From: Cryptosporangium aurantiacum
GTDB lineage: Bacteria > Actinomycetota > Actinomycetes > Mycobacteriales > Cryptosporangiaceae
Direction of reading: 5' to 3'
Assembly (NCBI RefSeq): GCF_900143005.1
Contig: NZ_FRCS01000015.1
Coordinates: 1-64,000, forward strand
DNA: 64,000 nt
In this document: piece by piece, positions 17,955-27,132 of the stretch
How positions within the stretch are numbered: position 1 is the stretch's first letter
How the letters are laid out: each line of letters opens with the position of its first letter
The notes under the pieces: model-generated
Databases searched by the model: none
What the model was told of the DNA's origin: nothing
Seen by the model: the letters and a program-made list of their open reading frames with translations, nothing else
Program-made: the position numbers and the translations under genes

Positions 17955-17984
17955 GCGGACGCGTGCCGCGCGGCACGCGTCCGC
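17955..17984. repeat. 30-bp perfect palindrome between UDG and the DLH-like gene
   Basis: GCGGACGCGTGCCGC is directly followed by its exact reverse complement, with no spacer. It is 13 bases upstream of the UDG start and 63 bases past the stop of the DLH-like gene. It may terminate the DLH-like transcript or act as an operator over a UDG promoter. Confidence 0.6.
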
Positions 17985-18047
17985 CTCACGCAGTTGCGGC
18001 TAAAGCGCCGCCAGGCGCGCGTAGTAGTAGTGACGTGGAGCCCGCCC

Positions 18048-18722
18048 TCATAAACGAGAGCGGAATAATTCTAGGGTGCGTGCCCAGGCGGTGGCGCTCG
18101 CGTGGGGGTCGTAGCTCTCGGTGCGGTCGTCGTTGTAGAAGCCGCGCTTCGTGCCCGGGTACTCGTGGATCGTCAGCTCGCCGCCCACCGTTTCGACGGC
18201 CTTGCGGGCGACGTCCAGCTCCGGCCCGGTCGTGGCGGAGTCCTCGTCGGCGGCGTGCACCACCGCGGCGGTCCCGCCGAACGCGCTCCAGTCGGGCTGG
18301 GCCGGGTGCCACGGGACGAGCGGGTAGAACGCCCCGGCCGCGACGACGTCGTCGGTCAGGCTCGCCGCCCAGAGCGCGAGCGACCCGCCGAGGCCGAACC
18401 CGACGGCGCCGACCTTGCCCTCCACTGTGGCGGCCAGGTAGCGGGCGGCGCCCACCAGGTCACCGGCAACACGGTCGGCCGGTAGCTCGGCCGCGAGTCT
18501 CTGCGCCTCGTCCGCGCCGGTGGCCACCGCACCCCGGTACAGGTCGGGCGCGAGCGCGACGAACCCTTCGCCGGCGAGCCGGTCGGCGACCGACTTGATC
18601 TGTCCAACCAGGCCCCACCACGCGGGCAGGACCAGGACACCCGGCCCGTTGCCGTCCGCCGGCCGCGCCAGATAACCGTCCGCCGTACCGCCATCAACCG
18701 GAAAACTTACGTTCTCACCCAC
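18048..18722 (-). CDS. Dienelactone-hydrolase-like protein lacking the catalytic triad
   Basis: The protein (224 residues) aligns along its whole length with the dienelactone hydrolase family, alpha/beta hydrolases with a Cys-Asp-His triad. The usual cysteine motif GFCxGG reads GFGLGG. The usual histidine before the Phe-Asn-Asp segment is arginine (YPGTKRGFYNDDR). The conserved Glu before WWGL is alanine (LPAWWGL). The triad is therefore absent, while the fold-defining segments remain (ADRLAGEGFVALAPDLYRG). GTG at 18722 is chosen because AAGGGAG lies seven bases upstream and the family N-terminus starts exactly there; ATG at 18767 is an alternative. It may be a non-enzymatic binding protein or a hydrolase with other chemistry. 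Confidence 0.85.
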   Translation of the reverse strand: MGENVSFPVDGGTADGYLARPADGNGPGVLVLPAWWGLVGQIKSVADRLAGEGFVALAPDLYRGAVATGADEAQRLAAELPADRVAGDLVGAARYLAATVEGKVGAVGFGLGGSLALWAASLTDDVVAAGAFYPLVPWHPAQPDWSAFGGTAAVVHAADEDSATTGPELDVARKAVETVGGELTIHEYPGTKRGFYNDDRTESYDPHASATAWARTLELFRSRL

Positions 18723-18881
18723 GGCAGACTCCCTTCGACTGGCGATCACCCAATCACGGGAGTGCATCGTGCGGAACCGATCCGGCGCTACGTCACATAC
18801 CACCTGAATCGATGCGGAGAGGACGCGCCGGGTCGGACTCCCCGTTCCCACCGGTTGGAGCGGACCGGATAACGTGCGCGC

Positions 18882-19304
18882 ATGAGCACTCTGTTGGCGA
18901 GCCTGCTCGCCGCACCCGGCTTGTACCGGGGGCGCGGCGACGGCGCCGAGTCCGGGCCGTTCCTGGCTCGGCTGGTGGTGACGCCGGTGGTCTCGGCTCG
19001 CGGGGTGGCCATCGACTACGAGGCCACCTCGGACCGACGCGGCCTGCACCACGTCGAGCACTCGATCCTGACCACGAGCGAGGACGGCCGGCAGGCACTG
19101 CACGTGTGCTGCACGGAGCTGCCCGGCATGGTCCAGTTCACCGAGAGCCGGCCCGGAGTGTTCACGGCGTACGACGGTGGCCTCACCGCACGCATCCTGA
19201 TCACCGCACCCCAGCCGGGGTCGCTGACCTACTCCTGGTGGTGGACCCGCGACGAGGGCGAGCCGAAGGAACAGTTCCGCGCCGATGTGAGAAGGACCGG
19301 CTGA
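18882..19304 (+). CDS. Hypothetical protein, possible beta-barrel fold
   Basis: I do not recognise this 140-residue protein with certainty. It has alternating hydrophobic strands (FLARLVVTPVVSARGVAIDYEA, then ARILITAPQPGSLTYSWWW) that suggest a small beta-barrel, reminiscent of lipocalin- or nitrobindin-like proteins. There is no signal peptide. ATG at 18882 gives a compact single-domain product. It is divergent from the DLH-like gene, with 159 bases between them. Its 3' end faces the Ppx/GppA gene. Confidence 0.6.
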   Translation: MSTLLASLLAAPGLYRGRGDGAESGPFLARLVVTPVVSARGVAIDYEATSDRRGLHHVEHSILTTSEDGRQALHVCCTELPGMVQFTESRPGVFTAYDGGLTARILITAPQPGSLTYSWWWTRDEGEPKEQFRADVRRTG

Positions 19305-19394
19305 GCGGTGCCCGCTCGTCGACGCGAACCCGGGCTGTAAGGGCCGCTGAGAGGCCGCTTTCGCGTCAGCCGCCGTCGCGTGGCATCGAGACGC

Positions 19395-20312
19395 TTACGC
19401 GAGCGACCAGGCGATGCCGTCGAGGATGTCGTGCTCGCTCGCGACGACCGACTCGGCACCCACCTCGTCCATGATCACGCGCAGCACCAGCGCGCCCGCG
19501 CCGATCACGTCCACCCGCCCGGGGTGCATCACCGGGTAGGCGGCGCGCTGCTCGCGGGTCTGGGTCAGCAGCCGCTCGGTGACCTCGGCGACCTGCGCCC
19601 GGCTGATTCGCGCGTGGTGGATCGCGGCCGGGTCGTACGCGTCCAGCCCGAGCGCGAGCGCGGTCACGGTGGTCACCGAACCGGCCAGCCCGACGAGCGT
19701 CCGTGCCTTCTCGACCGCAACGGTCTCCCGGGCGAGCCCGACCGCCGCGACGATGTCCTTCTCGGTCGCCGCGATCTCGGCGAGCGTCGGCGGGTCGCTG
19801 CGCAGGTGCCGCTCGGTGAGCCGCACGCAACCGATGTCCACTGAACGAGCCGCGTCCACCCCGTCCGTCCCCAGCACGAACTCGGTGGAGCCCCCGCCGA
19901 TGTCCACGACGAGGTACGGCGGCTCGGCGCCCCGCAGCCCCCGGACGGCGCCGGCGAACGACAGCCGGGCCTCCTCGTCACCGGAGATCACCTCGGGAGC
20001 GGTCCCTAGCGTGTCGAGCACCATCCGGCGGAAGTCGTCGGCGTTCGAGGCGTCGCGGCTGGCGCTGGTGGCGACCATTCGGACGCGTTCGGCCCCCAGC
20101 GTCCGGATCTGCTCCGCGTAGTCGGCGAGCGCCACCCGCGTGCGTTCGATCGCTTCGGCGGCGAGCCGGCCGGTGCGGTCCACGCCCTGCCCGAGCCGGA
20201 CGATGCGCATCTCACGGACGACGTCCACCAGCGGAGCGTCCGACTGAGACGGAAGATCAGCCACCAGCAGACGGATCGAGTTCGTCCCGCAGTCGATCGC
20301 CGCGACCCTCAT
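19395..20312 (-). CDS. Ppx/GppA family phosphatase (exopolyphosphatase)
   Basis: The protein (305 residues) has the sugar-kinase/Hsp70-like ATPase fold of exopolyphosphatase and pppGpp phosphatase. Phosphate-1 motif is IDCGTNSIRLLVAD at the N-terminus. Phosphate-2 is VVDIGGGSTEF, followed by SVDIGCVRLTERHL. The adenosine-like segment is LVGLAGSVTTVTAL. The short form without the C-terminal HD domain is typical of actinobacterial Ppx proteins. ATG at 20312 overlaps the stop of the DUF501 gene as ATGA. It closes the conserved eno, ftsB, DUF501, ppx order. Whether polyphosphate or pppGpp is the substrate cannot be told. Confidence 0.9.
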   Translation of the reverse strand: MRVAAIDCGTNSIRLLVADLPSQSDAPLVDVVREMRIVRLGQGVDRTGRLAAEAIERTRVALADYAEQIRTLGAERVRMVATSASRDASNADDFRRMVLDTLGTAPEVISGDEEARLSFAGAVRGLRGAEPPYLVVDIGGGSTEFVLGTDGVDAARSVDIGCVRLTERHLRSDPPTLAEIAATEKDIVAAVGLARETVAVEKARTLVGLAGSVTTVTALALGLDAYDPAAIHHARISRAQVAEVTERLLTQTREQRAAYPVMHPGRVDVIGAGALVLRVIMDEVGAESVVASEHDILDGIAWSLA

Positions 20313-20806
20313 TGTTCTTTCTCCACGACGCAAGGGTTCCGTTCCCACCAGTGGCCGACCGCTTCGAGGGCCTCGTCCCCGAGCTGGTTGACCCCTTCGC
20401 CCGCCGCCAGCGCGTGCCCGGCGAGCGCGTGCAGGCACTTGACGCGGGTCGGCATCCCGCCCGCGCTCACGCCGTCGATCTCCGGCACCGTGCCGAGCTT
20501 CCGGCGGCGCTCCAGGTAGTCCTCGTGCGCGGAGCGGTACTGCTCGGCCAGGTCCGGGTCGTCGGCGAGCCGCTCGGTCATCTCCCGCATCAGGCCGCTC
20601 GCCTCGGCGGTGCTGAGCGCTGCGGCCAGCCGCGGGCAGGTCAGGTAGAACGTGGTCGGGAACGGCGTGCCGTCGGGCAGCCGCGGTGCGGTCTCGACGA
20701 CGTCCGGCGCGCCGCACGGGCAGCGGTGGGCGACGCCGACGGCACCGCGCGGCACACGTCCGAGCTGCGCCGCCACGATCTCGTGATCTGCGGGGGAAAG
20801 GCTCAC
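20309..20806 (-). CDS. DUF501 family protein
   Basis: This 165-residue protein belongs to the DUF501 family, found next to ftsB and ppx in most actinobacteria. Features are GRVPRGAVGVAHRCPCGAPD near the start with a Cys-x-Cys pair, FPTTFYLTCPRL in the middle, and TRVKCLHALAGHALAAGEG with the WW-containing end. The cysteines and histidines may bind metal. GTG at 20806 overlaps the ftsB stop as GTGA, and its stop overlaps the ppx start. The function is unknown; conserved context suggests a link to division or wall growth. Confidence 0.88.
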   Translation of the reverse strand: MSLSPADHEIVAAQLGRVPRGAVGVAHRCPCGAPDVVETAPRLPDGTPFPTTFYLTCPRLAAALSTAEASGLMREMTERLADDPDLAEQYRSAHEDYLERRRKLGTVPEIDGVSAGGMPTRVKCLHALAGHALAAGEGVNQLGDEALEAVGHWWERNPCVVEKEQ

Positions 20807-21522
20807 TTCTGGTCGGCCGCCTCGACGCTGTCCCAGAGCCGCCCGTACCAGGACCGCGGGTCGCGGACCGGGGACGTGGACGGCTCGGTCGGGGTTCCGC
20901 CGGTGCCTTCCCGGCTCGGATCCTGGACGATGTACCGCTTCTCCCCGGGCTGCACCAGCTGCAGCCGGGAGCTGGCCTGGCTCCGGACGTACTCGGGGTC
21001 GTCCCACTTGGCCAGGTCGGCGCGGAGCGCGGCGATCCGCTCGGACTGCCGCGCCTGCGAACGCTCGGCCTCGGCGATCTGGGACCGCTGCGCCAGGTAC
21101 TGCTGGATCGGGTAGGCGAGCGTCAGCACGAGCACCGCGAACAGGATCGCGAGCACCGCCGCCCGCCCGGTGAACCGGCCCTCGCCGCGGCGGACGAACC
21201 GGCGCCCGTCGACCGCCGCGGTCGCCGACGCCGCGGTCCGGCGCACTCCGGGACGGCGTCCCTCCCGGCTTCCCGCTCCCGGGCTCCGGCCCGCGCCCCG
21301 GCGCTGAGCCGGGACCGACGAGACCGGGTAGTCACGCTGCTTGCCCGGCACTCGCCCGGTGACCCGCCCGCCGTGCGGGCTGGTCGTCCGCGGCGTGACG
21401 CGGGGGGTGCGAGGAGTGGCCGACCGCGCCGCACTCCGCGCAGCCGACGACGTCGACGGGCGGCGGTTGCCACCGGCCCGGGACGGACGCTGGCCGCTGG
21501 GAGTACGGCGCGGACTGGCCAT
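20803..21522 (-). CDS. ftsB: FtsB/DivIC-family septum formation initiator
   Basis: The protein (239 residues) has a single membrane segment (AVLAILFAVLVLTLAYPIQ, about residues 122-140) and a coiled coil (SQIAEAERSQARQSERIAAL). A C-terminal part with DDPEYVRSQASSRLQLVQPG follows, the hallmark of FtsB/DivIC. FtsB acts in the divisome with FtsL and FtsQ. The N-terminal 115 residues are a basic, Ser/Arg/Pro-rich disordered tail, longer than in E. coli FtsB but common in actinobacteria. It follows enolase by seven bases and overlaps the DUF501 start. Confidence 0.88.
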   Translation of the reverse strand: MASPRRTPSGQRPSRAGGNRRPSTSSAARSAARSATPRTPRVTPRTTSPHGGRVTGRVPGKQRDYPVSSVPAQRRGAGRSPGAGSREGRRPGVRRTAASATAAVDGRRFVRRGEGRFTGRAAVLAILFAVLVLTLAYPIQQYLAQRSQIAEAERSQARQSERIAALRADLAKWDDPEYVRSQASSRLQLVQPGEKRYIVQDPSREGTGGTPTEPSTSPVRDPRSWYGRLWDSVEAADQK

Positions 21523-21529
21523 CAGCTAC

Positions 21530-22825
<1,296 letters not shown>

Positions 22826-22933
22826 TCATGGTCGGGGCGTATGGCGGTCGGACGATGGCCCGCCGCTCTTCCCCAGAAGCGTAGTCGCGCACGTCCGGTG
22901 ACATGCGCCGCCCCACCGGTGGGCGGCCCGCCG

Positions 22934-22965
22934 AGGGCGGGGCCGGCGTCCGCCGGCCCCGCCCT
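22934..22965 (-). terminator. Hairpin terminator of the DUF885 gene
   Basis: A perfect 15-bp inverted repeat (AGGGCGGGGCCGGCG with its complement, 2-base centre) lies 14 bases past the DUF885 stop. It is upstream of enolase on the same strand and would isolate enolase transcription. Confidence 0.7.
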
Positions 22966-22979
22966 GATGGGGCTCCAGG

Positions 22980-24575
22980 TCAAATATCGAGCAAGCTGCG
23001 CAGATGCCGGGGAGAGGGGGAACCGTGGGCGAGCATGCGGTCGTGCCAGTCGCGCACTGACACGCCCGGCGGGCGGGCGGCAGCGATCGCGGACACCTCG
23101 GTGTAACCGACGAAGTACGTCGAGAGCTGCGCCGACGTCAGCAGCGCCCGGCGCCACTTCCCGGCGGCCTCGCCCTCCTCCTGGAAGCCCTTCTCCACCA
23201 TCAGCGCCATCGCGTCGCCCTCGGACAGGTCTTCCGCGTGCACCAGCTGGTCGAGCAGCGCGTTGATGACCATTCGCAGCTCCATCTTGAGCTGCTGCAG
23301 CCGCACCTGCGGCCCGCCGAAACCGGCGTCGCTCATCAGGTGTTCGGCGTGCACGGCCCAGCCCTCGACGAACGACCCGGACATGCACAGCGCCCTGGCG
23401 CGCGTGCTCGCCCGGAACCGGCGCGCGTGCGCCAGCTGCACGAAGTGGCCGGGCACCGCCTCGTGCACGGTCAGGTTCAGCAGCAGGTGGTTGTTGTACT
23501 CCCGGTAGAACGACTCCCGCCGCTCGTCCGACCAGTCCGCGGGCGTCGGCGCGATCGCGTAGAACGTCGGCACCGCGGCGGTCTCCAGCGGGCCGGGAGC
23601 GTCGCAGTACGCCACCGCCACACCGCGGGCGAACTCCGGCATCTCGATCACCCGGCACTCGTCCTCGGGCAGCGTCACCAGGTCGTGCTCGCGAACGAAG
23701 TCGAGCGTCGTCTGCAGGTCGGCGCTGGCGCGCGCGACGATGGTCCGGTCGGTCGGACGGTCGGCCGCCAGGACGTCCAGCGCGGCGCGGACGTCGTCGG
23801 AGCCGGTCAGCTCCTCGGCGACGGCGCGGGTCAGCTCCCCCAGCTCGGCGAGGCGTTTCTCGGCCGCGGCGAGCAACGTGCTCGCGGTCAGCTCGGAGTC
23901 GAGCTCGTGCCACAGCTTGGCCTCCCAGAGGCGGCGACCGAGCCGGGCCTCCCCCTGTGCGGTGTCCAGCTGCTCGACGAGCCAGGCGCGGTGCCGGTCG
24001 AGCGCGGCCAGTGCCGCGGTGGCGGGCGCCGTGACGTCCAGACCCGGGACCTGTGCCGCGAGACGCGGCACCTCGGTCGACACCAGACCGACGACGCCGT
24101 CGAGCTGGCCGATCGCGGTCTCGACGTGGATCCGCGGGCAGTCGTGCAGCGTCGTCTCGGCAGTGCGCAGCGCGTCCGGCACCTGCCGCAGCCGGTCGGC
24201 CAGCGCCTCGAGCCGCTCGGCGGGCGGGGCGAACTCACGGGTGATCAGCCCGTCGAGGAGCGCGCCCGGGTTGTGCAGCAGCGGGTTCCACTCGTGCTCA
24301 CGCAACTCGGTGAGCGCGAACAGGCGCTGGTCGACGGCGGATGCCAGCAACTGGGTGTCGACGGCGTCCTCCGGGCCGAGGTCGTCGACGTCGATCTCGG
24401 CGAGAGCGTCGGCGTCCTCGCGTAGGCGGCGGATCCGGTCGGCGACGGCATCCGCCGAGTAGTCGGGCAGGTCGTGGTCGCCCCGGTGGTCGCCGGCGTA
24501 CATGGCGCCGACCGGATCGCCGGCGAGCAGATCGTCGACGACGGCTTCCGCCGTCTTGCGGAACTCACGCGTCAT
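22980..24575 (-). CDS. DUF885 family putative metallopeptidase
   Basis: The protein (531 residues) matches the DUF885 family, predicted zinc metallopeptidases of the gluzincin type. The metal motif is HEAVPGH (an HExxxGH-like form), followed by a downstream FVEGWAVHAE segment that supplies the glutamate. There is no signal peptide, so it is probably cytosolic. ATG at 24575 is chosen; the frame before it is unlike the family. It is a single gene between the two-component operon and enolase, with a strong hairpin after it. The substrate is unknown. Confidence 0.87.
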   Translation of the reverse strand: MTREFRKTAEAVVDDLLAGDPVGAMYAGDHRGDHDLPDYSADAVADRIRRLREDADALAEIDVDDLGPEDAVDTQLLASAVDQRLFALTELREHEWNPLLHNPGALLDGLITREFAPPAERLEALADRLRQVPDALRTAETTLHDCPRIHVETAIGQLDGVVGLVSTEVPRLAAQVPGLDVTAPATAALAALDRHRAWLVEQLDTAQGEARLGRRLWEAKLWHELDSELTASTLLAAAEKRLAELGELTRAVAEELTGSDDVRAALDVLAADRPTDRTIVARASADLQTTLDFVREHDLVTLPEDECRVIEMPEFARGVAVAYCDAPGPLETAAVPTFYAIAPTPADWSDERRESFYREYNNHLLLNLTVHEAVPGHFVQLAHARRFRASTRARALCMSGSFVEGWAVHAEHLMSDAGFGGPQVRLQQLKMELRMVINALLDQLVHAEDLSEGDAMALMVEKGFQEEGEAAGKWRRALLTSAQLSTYFVGYTEVSAIAAARPPGVSVRDWHDRMLAHGSPSPRHLRSLLDI

Positions 24576-24681
24576 GACGCGCAACCCTATGCCGCCACTC
24601 GGGCACGCGGGGACCACAACGGTCGGGCCGTCCTCGGGCTCTGGTTCGGACGTTGACCTCATACCAACGAACCTGCCGACG

Positions 24682-25365
24682 CTAGGCGGGCGGGCGGTAG
24701 CGGTATCCGACTCCTCGGACGGACTCGATCGGAGAATCGGACGGATCGGACCAACCGAGCCGCCGCCGCAACCGCAGCACCGCGAACTTGACCCGCTCGG
24801 CACCGATCCCGGTCGGGTCGTCCCACACCTGCGACAGCAGCTGCGACGGCGAGAGCACCGCGCCCTTGTGCCTGGCCAGCGTGTTGAGCAGCCGGAACTC
24901 GATCGGCGTCAGGTGCACCGACTCGCCGTCCACGGTCACCGACCGCCGCACCGGGTCCAGCTGCAACCGGCCGTCGTCGTAGATCTCCTCCGACCAATCC
25001 GGCGCCGACGAGCGCCGCAGCAGCGCGGTCACCCGCGCCAGCAACTCCCCGTTGGTGAACGGCTTGGTCAGATAGTCGTCCGCACCACCGTGCAGACCGC
25101 GCACCTTGTCGCGCTCCTGCCCGTGTGCGGTCAGCAGCAGCACCGGGACATCCGAGATGTCCCGCACCCGCTCCAGAACCTGCCAGCCGTCCATGATCGG
25201 CAACCCGATATCGAGCACGACCAGATCAGGACGGACCTTGTGCACCAGGCGCAGCCCTTCCCGGCCGTCCTGGGCATGTTCGACGTTGTGCCCGGCCCGC
25301 TCGAACAACAGCTTGAGCCCGAGTGCGATATCCGGATTGTCCTCGACAACCAGTAGTTTGCTCAC
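24682..25365 (-). CDS. OmpR/PhoB-family response regulator
   Basis: This 227-residue regulator has a receiver domain with acidic pocket E8/D9, phosphoacceptor D52 (VVLDIGLP), T79 and K101 (LTKPF). A winged-helix DNA-binding domain follows from about residue 130 (LTPIEFRLLNTLARHKGAVL and VRGVGYRYRPPA). It follows the histidine kinase gene with a four-base overlap, so the pair is coupled. The kinase at 25362-26969 is its likely partner. The target genes are not visible. Confidence 0.93.
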   Translation of the reverse strand: MSKLLVVEDNPDIALGLKLLFERAGHNVEHAQDGREGLRLVHKVRPDLVVLDIGLPIMDGWQVLERVRDISDVPVLLLTAHGQERDKVRGLHGGADDYLTKPFTNGELLARVTALLRRSSAPDWSEEIYDDGRLQLDPVRRSVTVDGESVHLTPIEFRLLNTLARHKGAVLSPSQLLSQVWDDPTGIGAERVKFAVLRLRRRLGWSDPSDSPIESVRGVGYRYRPPA

Positions 25366-26969
25366 CGGTCCCCCTCCCGGTCACCGACTCGGCGTTGCGG
25401 CAACCAGACGGTCACCGTCGTCCCCCGGCCGAGCTCGCTCGTGATCTCCATCAGTCCGCCGTGGCGCTCCACGATCGCCTTACTGATCACCAGCCCGAGA
25501 CCCGTTCCGGGATGGCTGTGCTTCTCCACGTTCGAGGCGCGATGGAATGCCTCGAAGATGCGGTCCAGGTCCTCGGCCGGGATACCGATGCCGCTGTCGG
25601 TCACCGACAGCCGCCAGCCGTCGGCTGCGGGATGGCAGCGCACGGTCACCGATCCGCCGGGCGGCGTGAACTTCAGCGCGTTGCCGATCAGGTTCCCGAG
25701 CACCTGGTTGACCCGGAGCTCGTCGCAGGACATCACCGAGTCGCCGGACACTTCGGCCTTCAGCGTGACGTCGGCGGCCTGGGCGATCGGTGCGCGCTCG
25801 GCCACGGCGGCGCGCACGAGGTCGGGGAGGATGACACGGCTGGGGACGAACTGCAGCGTCCGAGCCTCCAGCCGGGAGAGCAGGAGCAGGTCCTCGATCA
25901 GCCGGAGGAGCCGGTCCGCGTTGCGCTGGATCACCTCGATGAACTGACGCTGCTCGTCGTCCAGTTCGCCCCAGTCCGGCTGGGCCAGCAGATTGCTGAA
26001 CGTGACCACCGACGTCAGCGGGCTGCGCAGCTCGTGCGAGACGCTCGCGACGAACTCGTTCTTCGCCGCCACCAGTGCCGAGAGCGCTTCGTTACGTTCT
26101 TCCAGGCTGCGCTGGGTGTTGGCGCGGGCCGTGACGTCCCAGGCGTGCAGGAGCGCGCCGCTGCCCCCGGCATTCACCGGGACCACGTCGATCTCGACCA
26201 CCCGTCCGCCGACCAGCATCAGGTCGGTGTCCAGCGCGGTCCACGGCTCCACCAGCAGTCGGTCGAGCCGGTCGGCGACCCGGTCCGGTGCGCGCATCGC
26301 GCCGGCCATCCGGCGGAGCAGCGCGCGGGCGTCGGTGCCGTGGTAGCGGTGCGGCGGGCCCGGGACGTCGAACAGGTCGAGCAGCGCCCGGTTCGTGACG
26401 ACGACCCGTCCCGCGGCGTCGACCAGCAGGATCCCGACGGTCAACGTCTCGATCAGCCGGGCGAGCCCGGCTGAGGTCTCGTTCAGCGCGCGCTCCGCGT
26501 CCCGTGCGCGACCCACTTCGACGCCGTAGTAGACGACGCCGCCGACGTCCGGGTCGTGGACGCGGCTCCGCACCGTCGTGGCGAGCTCGATCCAGGTGCC
26601 CTGGATCGTCCGCACGCGCACCGGGATCGACTGGGCAGGCTCCCGGCCGTCCAGCGCGGCCCGGAACGCCTCCAGCACGGCGCGCCGGTCGTGCGGGTGC
26701 ACCAGCGAGAGAACGCGTGCCCGAGCGGGCAAGTCGACGGGGTGCCCGAGGCCGCGGGTGAACGTGTCGCCCAGCGCGGTCCAGGAGCCGTCCGGGTAGA
26801 CGACGGCCACCGCGGCGCGAGCGGCCTCCACCACCGCACGGAACAGCTCAGGCCGCTCCGCACCGCGTCGGGAAGCACCCGGGCGCGGGGAACCGGCGGC
26901 CGCACGGGCCGCCGCTCCCACCGTCACGGCCGCACCGGCCGCAACGCCGCCGTTCGTGACCTCGGCCAC
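25362..26969 (-). CDS. PAS-domain sensor histidine kinase
   Basis: The protein (535 residues) has no membrane segment, so it senses a cytosolic signal. Two PAS-like domains (about residues 45-160 and 175-290) precede the dimerisation domain, with phospho-acceptor H312 in SVSHELRSPLT. The ATPase domain is complete: N-box VNQVLGNLIGNALKFTPPGG, G1 DSGIGIP, G2 HPGTGLGL. GTG at 26969 is chosen because GGAGGAGGGG lies just upstream. It overlaps and precedes its response regulator. A second, degenerate kinase gene starts 163 bases away on the opposite strand. Confidence 0.92.
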   Translation of the reverse strand: MAEVTNGGVAAGAAVTVGAAARAAAGSPRPGASRRGAERPELFRAVVEAARAAVAVVYPDGSWTALGDTFTRGLGHPVDLPARARVLSLVHPHDRRAVLEAFRAALDGREPAQSIPVRVRTIQGTWIELATTVRSRVHDPDVGGVVYYGVEVGRARDAERALNETSAGLARLIETLTVGILLVDAAGRVVVTNRALLDLFDVPGPPHRYHGTDARALLRRMAGAMRAPDRVADRLDRLLVEPWTALDTDLMLVGGRVVEIDVVPVNAGGSGALLHAWDVTARANTQRSLEERNEALSALVAAKNEFVASVSHELRSPLTSVVTFSNLLAQPDWGELDDEQRQFIEVIQRNADRLLRLIEDLLLLSRLEARTLQFVPSRVILPDLVRAAVAERAPIAQAADVTLKAEVSGDSVMSCDELRVNQVLGNLIGNALKFTPPGGSVTVRCHPAADGWRLSVTDSGIGIPAEDLDRIFEAFHRASNVEKHSHPGTGLGLVISKAIVERHGGLMEITSELGRGTTVTVWLPQRRVGDREGDR

Positions 26970-27132
26970 GCCCCTCCTCCGCAGGCGGGTTTCCACCCGC
27001 CGCACGCGACACGAAACTCACATTTCACTAGTTTTGCGTATCTTTCGCATAGTAGAGACTATCTGCGCACATTGACACACGTAACGGTCGCCAGGGAAGG
27101 ACCGTGCGTCGGACCGGGCGGGGGGAGGACGG

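Noticed and set aside
27072-27077. TTGACA upstream of the degenerate kinase as a -35 box
   Set aside because: No AT-rich -10 element lies at 16-18 bases, so I do not list it as a promoter.
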